A stretch of DNA of 64,000 nt from Nocardioides sp. (GTDB lineage: Bacteria; Actinomycetota; Actinomycetes; Propionibacteriales; Nocardioidaceae). This document shows, piece after piece, positions 18,411 through 26,426 of this stretch. The notes under the pieces were generated by a model. It was not told the origin of the DNA and ran no database searches. It saw nothing but the letters and a program-made list of their open reading frames with translations. Position numbers and translations under genes: made by a program. The stretch spans positions 20,648 to 84,647 of the forward strand of contig NZ_JACIXG010000009.1 in NCBI RefSeq assembly GCF_014360585.1, read 5' to 3'. How positions within the stretch are numbered: position 1 is the first letter of the stretch; each line of letters starts with the position of its first letter.

Positions 18411-19579
18411 GCCAACGACGCTCCCACCTTGATGTGCCCCTTGAGCAGGTTTCGGGCGATCGTACGGCGCTGGATCTCGTCGGTGCCCTCGAAGATGCGG
18501 AGCAGGCGCAGCTCCCGGTACCAGCGCTCCAGGGGAAGCTCCTTGGTGTAGCCCATGCCGCCGTGGATCTGGAGGACGCGGTCGACGACCCGGTTGGCCA
18601 TGTTGGTGCCGTAGAGCTTCGCGATGGACGAGGTGTGCCGGGCGTCCATCTTGTTCTCGACCTGCCAGGCGGCGTGCAGGGTCAGCCAGCGGGCGGCCTC
18701 CAGCTCGACGGCGCTGTCGGCGATGTGACCCTGGATGAACTGGTAGTTGGCGATCGGCTGACCCATCGACTGCCGGTTGTTGGCGTGCTCGATGGCCATC
18801 TCGAGCATGCGCTCGGCGGCACCGATGGCGCCGGCGGGGATCATGAAGCGACCGTTGCCGATCCACTGCATCGCCAGCTCGAAGCCCTTGCCCTCCTCGC
18901 CGAGGATGTGGTCGTTCGGGACGCGGACGTCCTGGAAGCTCAACGCGCCCGGGCCCCACTCACCCATGGTCGGGATGGGCGTGGACTCCCAGCCCATCGC
19001 CCGGTCGACCAGGAAGCAGGTGACACCGCCGTCGGCGCCCTTCGCGGGGTCGGTGACGGCGAAGACCATGACGAAGTCGGCCTCGTTGCCGTTGGTGATG
19101 AAGGTCTTCTCGCCGTTGATCACCCAGTCGTCGCCGTCCCGGACCGCCTTGGTCCGGATGTTGCGGGCGTCGGAGCCGGCGCCCGGCTCGGTGATGGCGA
19201 AGCAGCTGCGGCGCTCACCCTCGATGGTGGGGATGAGGTACTCCTGCTTCTGCGCCTCGGTGCCGGCGTAGAGGATGTTGTCCGCGCTGCCGCCGAAGCG
19301 GAACGGCACGAAGGTGCGGCCGGCCTCGCCCGCGATGATCGCCGACATGACGGCTCCCGCGGCCATCCCGCCGTACTCCTCCGGGGTGTTGATGCCCCAG
19401 TAGCCGTACTTGCGGGCCTTTGCCTGCAGGTCCTTGAGCTGGCCCGGCTCGAGGGCCGGCCGGCCGTTCCGCTCGTTGAGGAGAACCTGGTCCTCCAGTG
19501 GCATCACCTCTTTGGTGATGAACTGGCGAACCGCCTCCTTGACCGCTCGATGCTCTTCTCCCAGCGCGAAGTCGATCAT
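18407..19579 (-). CDS. Acyl-CoA dehydrogenase
   Basis: A 390-aa FAD enzyme that introduces the alpha-beta double bond into an acyl-CoA. It has the full family layout: an N-terminal helical domain, CFAITEPGAGSDARNI and GEKTFITNG in the beta domain, then a C-terminal helical domain with HGGMGYTKE and the catalytic-base glutamate E364 in FEGTDEIQRRTIARNLL. It is the first gene of a leftward unit whose start lies 25 bp from the CTAGAA-N5-TTCTAG operator. The divergent TetR gene is its probable repressor. The chain-length class is not determinable here. Confidence 0.9.
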   Translation of the reverse strand: MIDFALGEEHRAVKEAVRQFITKEVMPLEDQVLLNERNGRPALEPGQLKDLQAKARKYGYWGINTPEEYGGMAAGAVMSAIIAGEAGRTFVPFRFGGSADNILYAGTEAQKQEYLIPTIEGERRSCFAITEPGAGSDARNIRTKAVRDGDDWVINGEKTFITNGNEADFVMVFAVTDPAKGADGGVTCFLVDRAMGWESTPIPTMGEWGPGALSFQDVRVPNDHILGEEGKGFELAMQWIGNGRFMIPAGAIGAAERMLEMAIEHANNRQSMGQPIANYQFIQGHIADSAVELEAARWLTLHAAWQVENKMDARHTSSIAKLYGTNMANRVVDRVLQIHGGMGYTKELPLERWYRELRLLRIFEGTDEIQRRTIARNLLKGHIKVGASLA

Positions 19580-19604
19580 GCCCGCTCCTTCAGTTAGAGT
19601 GAGT

Positions 19605-19626
19605 TTCTAGAATCATTTTCTAGAAT
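19605..19626. promoter_or_regulatory. TetR operator, site 1 of the catabolic regulon
   Basis: TTCTAGAAT is repeated with a 13-bp period (19605-19613 and 19618-19626), which creates the inverted repeat CTAGAA-tcatt-TTCTAG at 19607-19623. It lies between acyl-CoA dehydrogenase and the TetR gene. A matching site with the same 13-bp period is at 30439-30460, before the ABC-importer operon. Confidence 0.75.
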
Positions 19627-19718
19627 GGACTATGAGAAGCGTCACGCAGTCGCGGTTCGTCGTCAAGAGGAATTGCGCATATTCTGAGAAGATCCCGCAG
19701 GACGACGAGGAGTGAACG

Positions 19719-20363
19719 ATGTCGCTAGAGGTCGAACAACAGAGCCCCGGAGGGCGTCGTTGGGCCAAGACCGAGGAGACGCGCCGTCAGCTCTTGGACG
19801 CTTCTCGGGAGGTCTTCGCCGAGAAGGGCTACACGGTGGCGAGCGTGTCCGACGTCGTCGCCCGCGCGGACTCCAGCGTCGGCAGCGTCTACCACCACTT
19901 CGGTGGCAAGGAGCAGCTCTACCTCGCGCTGTGGGAGGAGTACGTCGGCAGGCTCGCCGCCGCCGCGGCCGCGAGCGTGGCGAAGCTCCGCAAGAGCGGG
20001 GTGGAGGCGCCGCTGGACCAGTTCGAGGCCGGGGCACTGGCCTACCTCGATGCGGTCTGGGAGGACCGCGAGCTGCTGCCGGTCTTCTACGCCGGCGACG
20101 GCCCTCCCGGGTTCGAGGTGATGCGCCGACGCCGCAACACCGAGTGGGTCCGCCGCAACCTGCAGGTCCTCGGCCTCGGTGGCAGCGACGAGGACAAGCT
20201 GCTCGGTGCGATCCTGACCGCTCTCATCGGTGAGGCGGCCAGGATGACGGCCGGGTGCGAGACGAAGCGCCAGGCGCGGCGGGTCTCCCGGCACGCGATC
20301 GTGCTGGCACAGCGCCTCTTTGCCGGAGAGATCGCCGAGGGTGTTCCGCAGGCCTCCGAGTAG
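19719..20363 (+). CDS. TetR-family regulator of the acyl-CoA regulon
   Basis: A 214-aa TetR repressor. The helix-turn-helix is at about residues 40-62 (VASVSDVVARADSSVGSVYHHF), immediately followed by GGKEQLYLALWEEY. The ligand domain is helical, and the C-terminus ends in CETKRQARRVSRHAIVLAQRLF. It is divergent from acyl-CoA dehydrogenase and monocistronic, with a 10-bp hairpin spanning its stop codon. Its probable sites are the paired TTCTAGAAT motifs at 19605 and the related site at 30439, which would put the whole importer/beta-oxidation set under one control. An acyl-CoA ligand is plausible for this family. Confidence 0.87.
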   Translation: MSLEVEQQSPGGRRWAKTEETRRQLLDASREVFAEKGYTVASVSDVVARADSSVGSVYHHFGGKEQLYLALWEEYVGRLAAAAAASVAKLRKSGVEAPLDQFEAGALAYLDAVWEDRELLPVFYAGDGPPGFEVMRRRRNTEWVRRNLQVLGLGGSDEDKLLGAILTALIGEAARMTAGCETKRQARRVSRHAIVLAQRLFAGEIAEGVPQASE

Positions 20364-20371
20364 GCCTGCGG
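20346..20371 (+). terminator. Hairpin overlapping the TetR stop codon
   Basis: CCGCAGGCCT and AGGCCTGCGG form a perfect 10-bp stem with a 6-nt loop (ccgagt). The stop codon sits at the loop/stem edge. The leftward MaoC gene converges from the other side 33 bp away, so the hairpin may serve both transcripts. Confidence 0.6.
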
Positions 20372-20403
20372 GTCTCGTCAAGCTCGACCATCGGGGCCGA
20401 CGG

Positions 20404-21264
20404 TCAGCGCCAGGTGGCCAGGCCACGGTCGATGACCACGGTGCCGTCCTCCTTTCGGGTCTGGAAGGCGGTCGTGGTGTCGTCGACGCGCCACATCGCG
20501 ACCTGAAGGGTCTCCCCGGGAAGGACCGGTGCGGAGAAGCGTCCGCTCATCGTCGCCAGCCTGTCCCCGTCGCCTTCGGCGATCGTGCGGACCAGCGCTC
20601 GGCCGGTGACCCCGTAGGTGCAGAGCCCGTGCAGGATGGGGCGTTCGAAGCCGCCTCGCGCCGAGAAGCGTGGGTCCGAGTGGAGCGGGTTGCGGTCGCC
20701 GCTGAGGCGGTAGAGCAGGGCCTGACCGGGCCAGGTCGGCATCGTCGCCAGGTCGTCGGGATCACGCTCCTGGATCGGCGACGCGACCTTCGGGCCAGGA
20801 TCGCCGCCGAACCCGCCCTCACCCCGGATGAACACCGAGCTGCGGGTGGTGACGACGGGCTCGCCCGTTGCCGGGTCGACCGCCTCGGCCTGGCTCGTGA
20901 CCAGGGCCCCCGACCCCTTGTCGTACATGCCGGTCACCTGGGAGGTGAGCGAGACGGTCCCCTCCGCGGTCAGGGGGCGGTGCAGGACGACCTCCTGCTC
21001 GGCGTGGACCAGCATTGCCGGGTTGAAGTCGCCCATCCTCCTCCCGCCACGTCTGGCGCCCCAGGTGACCATCACGCCGAAGGTCGGCAGCACCTTCTGC
21101 TCCGGGCACGCGTCGTCGCCGTGCTCGGTGGTGTAGGCCAGGTCGGTCAGTGGGTCGTCGTGCCCTGCGCCGACACCGAGGGCGTAGAGCAGCGTCTCGG
21201 CGCTGGTCCAGGATCGCTCCTCCGGCTCGGAGCGTACGCCGACAACGGACTGGTCGAGACTCAT
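20404..21264 (-). CDS. MaoC-type 2-enoyl-CoA hydratase
   Basis: A 286-aa double-hotdog hydratase that adds water across the enoyl-CoA double bond. The C-terminal hotdog carries the hydratase-2 motif GDRNPLHSDPRFSARGGF followed by RPILHGLCTYGVTGRAL, with the catalytic Asp/His pair in NPLHSDP. The N-terminal hotdog (residues 1-140) is a degenerate repeat with LPTFGVMVTWG. It is the last gene of the long leftward operon and is preceded by mini-ORF module C. With the SDR and thiolase-like genes upstream it completes a beta-oxidation-like round. Confidence 0.88.
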   Translation of the reverse strand: MSLDQSVVGVRSEPEERSWTSAETLLYALGVGAGHDDPLTDLAYTTEHGDDACPEQKVLPTFGVMVTWGARRGGRRMGDFNPAMLVHAEQEVVLHRPLTAEGTVSLTSQVTGMYDKGSGALVTSQAEAVDPATGEPVVTTRSSVFIRGEGGFGGDPGPKVASPIQERDPDDLATMPTWPGQALLYRLSGDRNPLHSDPRFSARGGFERPILHGLCTYGVTGRALVRTIAEGDGDRLATMSGRFSAPVLPGETLQVAMWRVDDTTTAFQTRKEDGTVVIDRGLATWR

Positions 21265-21344
21265 GCCGCCGCCTCCGTCGAGGTGAAGAAAGGATACGGA
21301 ACCGGCGGCCTGAGGCCTATTGTCGCTCGCTGACGCTCGCTCAT
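21261..21344 (-). repeat. MIRU-like mini-ORF module, copy C (diverged)
   Basis: An 84-nt module with a 27-codon frame that begins MSERQRATIGL and ends TSTEAAA, located exactly between the SDR and MaoC genes. It overlaps both by ATGA, as in copies A and B. The first nine codons match copies A and B except for K to Q, while the middle has diverged. GACGGAGGCGGCGGC before the MaoC start supplies GGAGG. It is a degenerate member of the same family, or an older insertion. Confidence 0.65.
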
Positions 21345-22255
21345 GCCTCAGGAGTCCTTCCGCTGGTGAGCGAGTTCGACCGGGCCTCCGCGATCATGCT
21401 GGGGAGCACCACGTCGAGCTCCTCGACGGTCCACGGCCCGTCCTTCTCCTCCGTCGGGCCGGCGACCCAGCCCTCGGCCACGCTCACGTGCCCACCGCGT
21501 ACGTTGAAGACGCGACCGGTCACCTCGCGCGCCGACGGCGAGGCCAGCCAGGCGACGACGGGGGAGACGTTCTCGGGCGCGCCCGGGTTCCACTCGCCCT
21601 CGGCCACCTGCGGCCGGTTGGGGTTGAGGTTCTCCGTCATCCGGGTCAGCGCGGCCGGTGCGATCGCGTTGACCGTGATGCCGTAGCGGCGCAGCTCCTG
21701 GGCGGCGATCACGGTCATCGCCGCGATGCCCGCCTTGGCGGCGCCGTAGTTGATCTGCCCGGGGTTGCCGTAGATGCCCGAGGAGGACGTGGTGTTGATG
21801 ATCCGGGCATCGACGTCCTCGCCCTGCTTGGAGAGCTCGCGCCAGTGCTGGGCGGCCACGCTCATCGGGGCGAAGGTGCCGCGGAGATGGACCTTGACCA
21901 CGGCGTCCCACTCGTCGATGGACATGTTGACCAGCATCCGGTCGCGCAGGATGCCGGCGTTGTTGACCAGGACGTCGACCTTGCCCCACTGGTTGAGGGC
22001 GTCCTGGAACAGCTTCTGCGCGCCTTCGGGATCGCTGATGTCGCTGCCGTTGGCGATCGCCTCGCCGCCGAGTGCGCGTACCTCCTCGACCACCTGCTGG
22101 GCGGGGTCGTCGGCCTTGCCGGTGCCGTCGAGGCCGGCACCGAGGTCGTTGACCACGACTGCGGCTCCGCGCCGCGCGAACTCGAGGGCGTGGGCTCGGC
22201 CGAGTCCACGCCCGGCGCCGGTGATGATGACGACCTGTCGGTCGGTGTGTGCCAT
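21341..22255 (-). CDS. SDR-family 3-hydroxyacyl-CoA dehydrogenase-like
   Basis: A 304-aa short-chain dehydrogenase. The NAD-binding TGAGRGLGRAHAL starts at residue 12, an acidic NDLGAG follows the second strand, and NNAGILRD is at about 101. The catalytic Ser-Tyr-Lys is in NTTSSSGIYG and NYGAAKAG. The long insert after NDLGAG (LDGTGKADDPAQQVVEEV) is typical of the multifunctional-enzyme-2/17-beta-HSD4 type, which oxidises 3-hydroxyacyl-CoA and usually pairs with a MaoC hydratase, as here. The ATGA at its end opens mini-ORF module C. Confidence 0.88.
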   Translation of the reverse strand: MAHTDRQVVIITGAGRGLGRAHALEFARRGAAVVVNDLGAGLDGTGKADDPAQQVVEEVRALGGEAIANGSDISDPEGAQKLFQDALNQWGKVDVLVNNAGILRDRMLVNMSIDEWDAVVKVHLRGTFAPMSVAAQHWRELSKQGEDVDARIINTTSSSGIYGNPGQINYGAAKAGIAAMTVIAAQELRRYGITVNAIAPAALTRMTENLNPNRPQVAEGEWNPGAPENVSPVVAWLASPSAREVTGRVFNVRGGHVSVAEGWVAGPTEEKDGPWTVEELDVVLPSMIAEARSNSLTSGRTPEA

Positions 22256-22280
22256 GGGTCTGCTCCTTCGGGTGGTGGGG

Positions 22281-23423
22281 TCAGGGCTGGTTGGCGAGGA
22301 TCAGGGTCGCCGCGCTCATGAACATGCCGCCGTTGCCGAGCACCAGGCTGGTGCTGACGTCGTCGACCTGCGCGGCGGCCTCGCCGCGCAGCTGGCGTAC
22401 GGACTCCTGGATCGCGAACATCCCGTACATGCCGGTGTGGGTGTAGGACATGCCGCCGCCGTTGGTGTTCATGGGCAGCCGCCCGCCGGGCGAGGTGTGG
22501 CCATCGGCGATGAACGCCCCCGACTCCCCGCGCCCGACGAAGCCCATGTCCTCGAGGCCGTAGAGGGGGACGTGCGCGAAGGCGTCGTAGATCATCAGGT
22601 GGTCGATGTCGGCCGTCGAGGTGCCCGACTCCTTGAACGCCGCCTGGCTGGACAGCGTGAACTGCTTGCAGCGGGTCATGTCCTCCATCTGCGAGATCAG
22701 CGGGGTGGTGGCCGCCTCGCCGGTGCCGAGGATGTGGACCAGCGGCTTGTCGCTGCCGTGCGCCTCGGCGAACTCGCGGGAGGCGACGACCAGCGCTCCA
22801 CCGCCGTCGGTCACCAGGCAGCACATCAGCAGCGTGAACGGGTCGGCGATCATCTTGGCGCCGAGGACATCGTCGACGGTGACCTCGTCCCGGAACGTCG
22901 CCCGCGGGTTGCGGGCGGCCCAGCGCCGTTGCGCGACCGCGACCTCGGCGAGCTGCTCGAGGGTGTTGTCGGTCTCGTGCAGGAACCGGCGGGCGGGCAC
23001 GGTGAAGCTGGTCGGCGGGCCGACGATCCCGTACGGCATCTCGAACTGCGCCATCACCGAGTCGTTGGCGCGCGGGTACGGCGGTGCGCCCACCCGGGAC
23101 CGGCCGGACTCGCCGTGGGTGATCAGCACGACGTCGGCGTAGCCCGCCTTGATCGCCGCCGTCGCGTGACGTACGTGGAAGAGGAAGGAGGAGCCGCCGA
23201 CGCCGGTGCCGTCGACGTAGGTCGGGGTGATCCCGAGGGCGTGCGAGACCTGGATCGGGCCGGGGACCGAGACCGACGCGATGCCGTCGACCTGGTCCTT
23301 GGTCAGGTTCGCGTCGGCGAGCGCCCGACGCGCGCCCTCGAGGTGCAGCTCGAGGGTCGAGGTGGTGGGCAGCTTGCCGATGTCGGTCTCGGCCGCGCCC
23401 ATGATGACGACTTCGCGACCCAT
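22281..23423 (-). CDS. Thiolase-like (SCP2/lipid-transfer type) enzyme lacking the usual nucleophile
   Basis: A 380-aa thiolase-fold protein. The C-terminal thiolase signature is present in altered form (NTNGGGMSYTHTGMYG, with the His of the GHP box retained). At the position where thiolases carry the nucleophilic Cys the protein reads GVGGSSF at residues 74-80, with Ser and no Cys. Thiolase-like aldolases of steroid side-chain degradation (Ltp2 type) also act without that Cys and need a DUF35 partner, which is exactly the gene upstream (TGATG overlap). A retro-aldol or acyl-transfer role is therefore plausible but unproven. Confidence 0.8.
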   Translation of the reverse strand: MGREVVIMGAAETDIGKLPTTSTLELHLEGARRALADANLTKDQVDGIASVSVPGPIQVSHALGITPTYVDGTGVGGSSFLFHVRHATAAIKAGYADVVLITHGESGRSRVGAPPYPRANDSVMAQFEMPYGIVGPPTSFTVPARRFLHETDNTLEQLAEVAVAQRRWAARNPRATFRDEVTVDDVLGAKMIADPFTLLMCCLVTDGGGALVVASREFAEAHGSDKPLVHILGTGEAATTPLISQMEDMTRCKQFTLSSQAAFKESGTSTADIDHLMIYDAFAHVPLYGLEDMGFVGRGESGAFIADGHTSPGGRLPMNTNGGGMSYTHTGMYGMFAIQESVRQLRGEAAAQVDDVSTSLVLGNGGMFMSAATLILANQP

Positions 23424-23881
23424 CAGGCGCTCTCCTTCCCGGCGTTCTCAGGCACAGGGGCGAAGACCGGCACGGCAGCGCCCGTACGCTGCTCGAAGCG
23501 GACCTCGACCGGCATGTCGAGCTCGAGCGTCTCCGGATCCGCGTCGACGAGGTTGGTCATCATCCGAGGGCCCTCCTCGAGCTCGACCACGGCGATCACG
23601 GTCGGGACCGGGAAGCCGGGGGCGGGGCGGTGGGAGACGACGTAGGTGTGCAGCAGGCCCTTGCCCGAGCAGGTGACCCACTCGAGATCGGTGGAGCCGC
23701 ACTGCGGGCAGGACGAGCGCGGATAGAAGAAGACCTGGTCGCACGGTCTGCACCTCGGCAGGTCGAGCCGGCCGGCGGCGGTGGCGTCCCAGTAGGGCTG
23801 GGTCTCCGGTGTCGCCCGGGGCGCGAACCGCGCCTCCGGAGACACCTCTGGGGTCGCCGTTCTCGTTGAGTGCTGGGTCAT
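23423..23881 (-). CDS. DUF35 OB-fold protein with zinc ribbon
   Basis: A 152-aa protein. The N-terminal rubredoxin-like zinc ribbon uses C44, C47, C58 and C61 (CRPCDQVFFYPRSSCPQCGS), followed by an OB-fold with GKGLLHTYVVSH and TVIAVVELEEGPRM. DUF35 proteins bind acyl-CoA and act as obligate partners of thiolase-like enzymes. The gene overlaps the thiolase-like gene by one base (TGATG) and the MBL gene by ATGA, supporting complex formation between the DUF35 and thiolase-like products. Confidence 0.87.
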   Translation of the reverse strand: MTQHSTRTATPEVSPEARFAPRATPETQPYWDATAAGRLDLPRCRPCDQVFFYPRSSCPQCGSTDLEWVTCSGKGLLHTYVVSHRPAPGFPVPTVIAVVELEEGPRMMTNLVDADPETLELDMPVEVRFEQRTGAAVPVFAPVPENAGKESA

Positions 23882-24759
23882 ACGGTGCTGCCTTTCTCCC
23901 GCATCCGGACGGCGCGAGTGTCGAGGAAGTGAAGGATGGCCTCGACCGAGGCCCGGGCGGCCGGACGGCGTTGGTCGTCGACCTTGGCGTAGACGTGGTC
24001 GGTGATCTGCTCGCGGGCCACGCCGTCGGCCAGCAGCCCGGCGACCTGGTCGATCCGTCGCTGCCTGTCGGCGATCCGCGCATGCAGGTAGGTGGTCGGC
24101 TCGCGCACCGCCGGCCCGTGGCCCGGCAGCAGGATCCAGTCGTCGTCGACCAGGTCGGCGATCCTGGCCATCGAGCCGAGGATGTCCGCGACGGTGCCGT
24201 CAGGATGCGAGATGTAGGGGTTGAACCGGGCCAGCACGGTGTCGCCGGTGAGCATCACGCGGCGGTCGCCGAGCGAGAAGCTCACGCCGTCGGAGGTGTG
24301 CCCCGGGGTGGAGAGGGTGCGGATCTCCGTACGTCGGCCCAGGTCCAGCCGGGTCCCGTCGGGGATGACCCCCTGCTGGACCCGTGGTCTGATCGGGGCC
24401 TGCCAGCGCTCGGCGACCGCGCTGGCGGCCTGGGAGTGGTCGCCGTGATGGTGGCTGAGGAGGATCGTCTCCACGCGGGCACCCGCATCGCGGACCACCT
24501 CGTCGATCCGGTCCAGATGGCCGGGGTCGGTCGGGCCGGGGTCGATGACCACGGCCCGCCCGTCCCCGACGACGATCCAGGTGTTGGTGCCCTCGTACGT
24601 CCAGTGGTTGGCGTTCGGCGCGAGCAGGAGGTGGACGCCGGCGGTGACCTCCACCGGCTCCCCGGGTCTCGGCGGCGCCCCGCCGACGTCCCACATCGCC
24701 TCGATGCGGCACGAGTCGTCCCGACGGTGCTCGTTCTGGACGGGAGGGCGGCTGCTCAC
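23878..24759 (-). CDS. MBL-fold metallo-hydrolase
   Basis: A 293-aa metallo-beta-lactamase-fold hydrolase of the glyoxalase II/LACTB2 type. The zinc motif HxHxDH is at 103-108 (HHHGDH), with TPGHTSDGVSF and LTGDTVLA further on. I start at the GTG at 24759 because it overlaps the stop of the substrate-binding-protein gene (GTGA). Longer in-frame extensions run antisense-free but inside the upstream gene and look non-native. Possible substrates are a thioester or lactone of the imported compound. Cytoplasmic, no signal sequence. Confidence 0.83.
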   Translation of the reverse strand: MSSRPPVQNEHRRDDSCRIEAMWDVGGAPPRPGEPVEVTAGVHLLLAPNANHWTYEGTNTWIVVGDGRAVVIDPGPTDPGHLDRIDEVVRDAGARVETILLSHHHGDHSQAASAVAERWQAPIRPRVQQGVIPDGTRLDLGRRTEIRTLSTPGHTSDGVSFSLGDRRVMLTGDTVLARFNPYISHPDGTVADILGSMARIADLVDDDWILLPGHGPAVREPTTYLHARIADRQRRIDQVAGLLADGVAREQITDHVYAKVDDQRRPAARASVEAILHFLDTRAVRMREKGSTV

Positions 24760-26405
24760 TCCTGCTCCATCCACATGTTCTGGAGCTCGCGGGAGGAGTA
24801 GTCCGGGTGCGGGTAGTAGTTGTGGACCTTGCCCGAGTAGAGCGTCTGGGTGTCGTAGGCGTAGAGCGGCAGCGGGGTGGAGACGTTCTCCATGATGTAG
24901 CGCTCGATGTCTTGCAGCGCCTTCTCCCGCTCGGCCTCGTCGGTGATGACGCGCTGTGCGGCGACCATCTTGTCGAGCTCGGGGTCGTTGACCCGGGACC
25001 AGTTGCGGGTCCCGGTGCTGGTGTACTCCGAGGTGAGATACTCGTCGGCCGTCAGCATGGGGGTCTGCAGGCCGTACATGATGTCGTACTTCGTCTCCGG
25101 CCACGTCGAGCTGACGTAGGTGGCGTAGTCCTGCTGGTCGATGGTCAGCTTGATGCCGACCTTGCCCAGGTCCTCCTGGATCCACTGGGCCTCGCGCAGG
25201 ATCGTCTCGCCGTAGCCGTCGGTGGCGACCAGCTCGGCCTCGAAGCCGTCCGGGTACCCGGCCTCGGCCAGCAGCTCCTTGGCCTTCTCGGGGTCGTACT
25301 CCAACAGCTCGTCGACCTCGTCCTGGGGCAGCGAGCCGAACAGCGTCGGGGTGATCGGACCGGTGAGGCTCCCACCGGATCGCAGAGCCTTGATCATCCC
25401 CTCCTTGTCGATGGCGTGCGCGACCGCGCGCCGGACCTCGAGCTTGCTGAAGGGCCCCTCCGCCGCGTTCATGAAGACCCGGGTCTGGGTGATGCCCTTC
25501 TCCGTACGCAGCTGGAGCCCGTCGATCTGGCTGAGGAGCTGTTCGACCTGGCGCTTCTCGGTGGAGAGCGAGGAGATCATGTCGAGCTTGCCGCTGCGCA
25601 GCGCGGCGATCTGCGCCTGGGCGTCGGGGAGCACGGTGGTCTGGATGCCGTCCAGGTGGGGGAGACCCTCGACGAAGTAGTCGGGGTTCTTCTCCATGAC
25701 CCGCTCCTGGTCGCGCTTCCAGCTCTTCAGCACGAACGGCCCGGTGCCGATGGCCTCCTCGGCGAAGCTGAACTCACCCGAGGTGCCCTCGCAGGGGAGG
25801 ATCGACATGAACGGGTTGGCCATCGTCTGGTCGAAGCCGGTGTTCGCCGAGGCGAGTGTGAAGACCACGGTGTACGGGTCGGGGGTCTCCAGCTTGGCCA
25901 CGTTGGCGACCAGGCCGAGCTGGTGCCCGGGCAGGCTCTTGATCCGGTCCACCGTGCACTTCACGTCGGCCGAGGTGAGCTCGCGACCGTTGACCGGCGG
26001 CTTGTCATGGAACTTGACGCCCTGACGGAGGTTGAAGGTCCAGGTCTTCAGGTCGTCCGACTTCGACCACTTCTCGGCCAGGTCGCCCTCGAGCTCGCTC
26101 GAGCCGTACTCGACGTCCTTGCCGGTCTTCGGTGCGACCAGCCGGCTGTAGACCGTGCCGACCGCGACGTGAGTCATGTAGGACGCCTCCTTGTGGATGT
26201 CCAGCGAAGGCGCGTCGGTGGTTGCCGCCGTGTGCAGGATGCCGCCGTCCTGGGGCGGCCCGGCATCCTCGACGATCTCGCCTTTCCCGGAGGCGTCTGT
26301 GCCCGTGCCGCAGGCGGCGGTGAGGGCGAGGCAGGCGGCGGCCACGGCCGCGCCGGCGGTCCGAACCGGTGATCTCTGGAGGCGAAGCATGGGGTGGGAC
26401 ATCAC
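24756..26405 (-). CDS. Dpp/Opp-type ABC substrate-binding lipoprotein
   Basis: A 549-aa solute-binding protein of family 5 (peptide/opine/nickel). The N-terminus is a lipoprotein signal: a basic start, a hydrophobic run (AGAAVAAACLALTA) and the lipobox LTAAC with C32. The mature part shows the family-5 pattern VRRAVAHAIDKEGMIKAL and a C-terminal YDTQTLYSGKVHNYYPHP. It is the extracytoplasmic receptor for the importer encoded upstream. Its cotranscription with acyl-CoA enzymes suggests a carboxylated, possibly peptide-like or cyclic, substrate rather than ordinary peptides. That is an inference. Confidence 0.87.
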   Translation of the reverse strand: MMSHPMLRLQRSPVRTAGAAVAAACLALTAACGTGTDASGKGEIVEDAGPPQDGGILHTAATTDAPSLDIHKEASYMTHVAVGTVYSRLVAPKTGKDVEYGSSELEGDLAEKWSKSDDLKTWTFNLRQGVKFHDKPPVNGRELTSADVKCTVDRIKSLPGHQLGLVANVAKLETPDPYTVVFTLASANTGFDQTMANPFMSILPCEGTSGEFSFAEEAIGTGPFVLKSWKRDQERVMEKNPDYFVEGLPHLDGIQTTVLPDAQAQIAALRSGKLDMISSLSTEKRQVEQLLSQIDGLQLRTEKGITQTRVFMNAAEGPFSKLEVRRAVAHAIDKEGMIKALRSGGSLTGPITPTLFGSLPQDEVDELLEYDPEKAKELLAEAGYPDGFEAELVATDGYGETILREAQWIQEDLGKVGIKLTIDQQDYATYVSSTWPETKYDIMYGLQTPMLTADEYLTSEYTSTGTRNWSRVNDPELDKMVAAQRVITDEAEREKALQDIERYIMENVSTPLPLYAYDTQTLYSGKVHNYYPHPDYSSRELQNMWMEQE

Positions 26406-26426
26406 GGACTCCTTGGATGGGATGGG

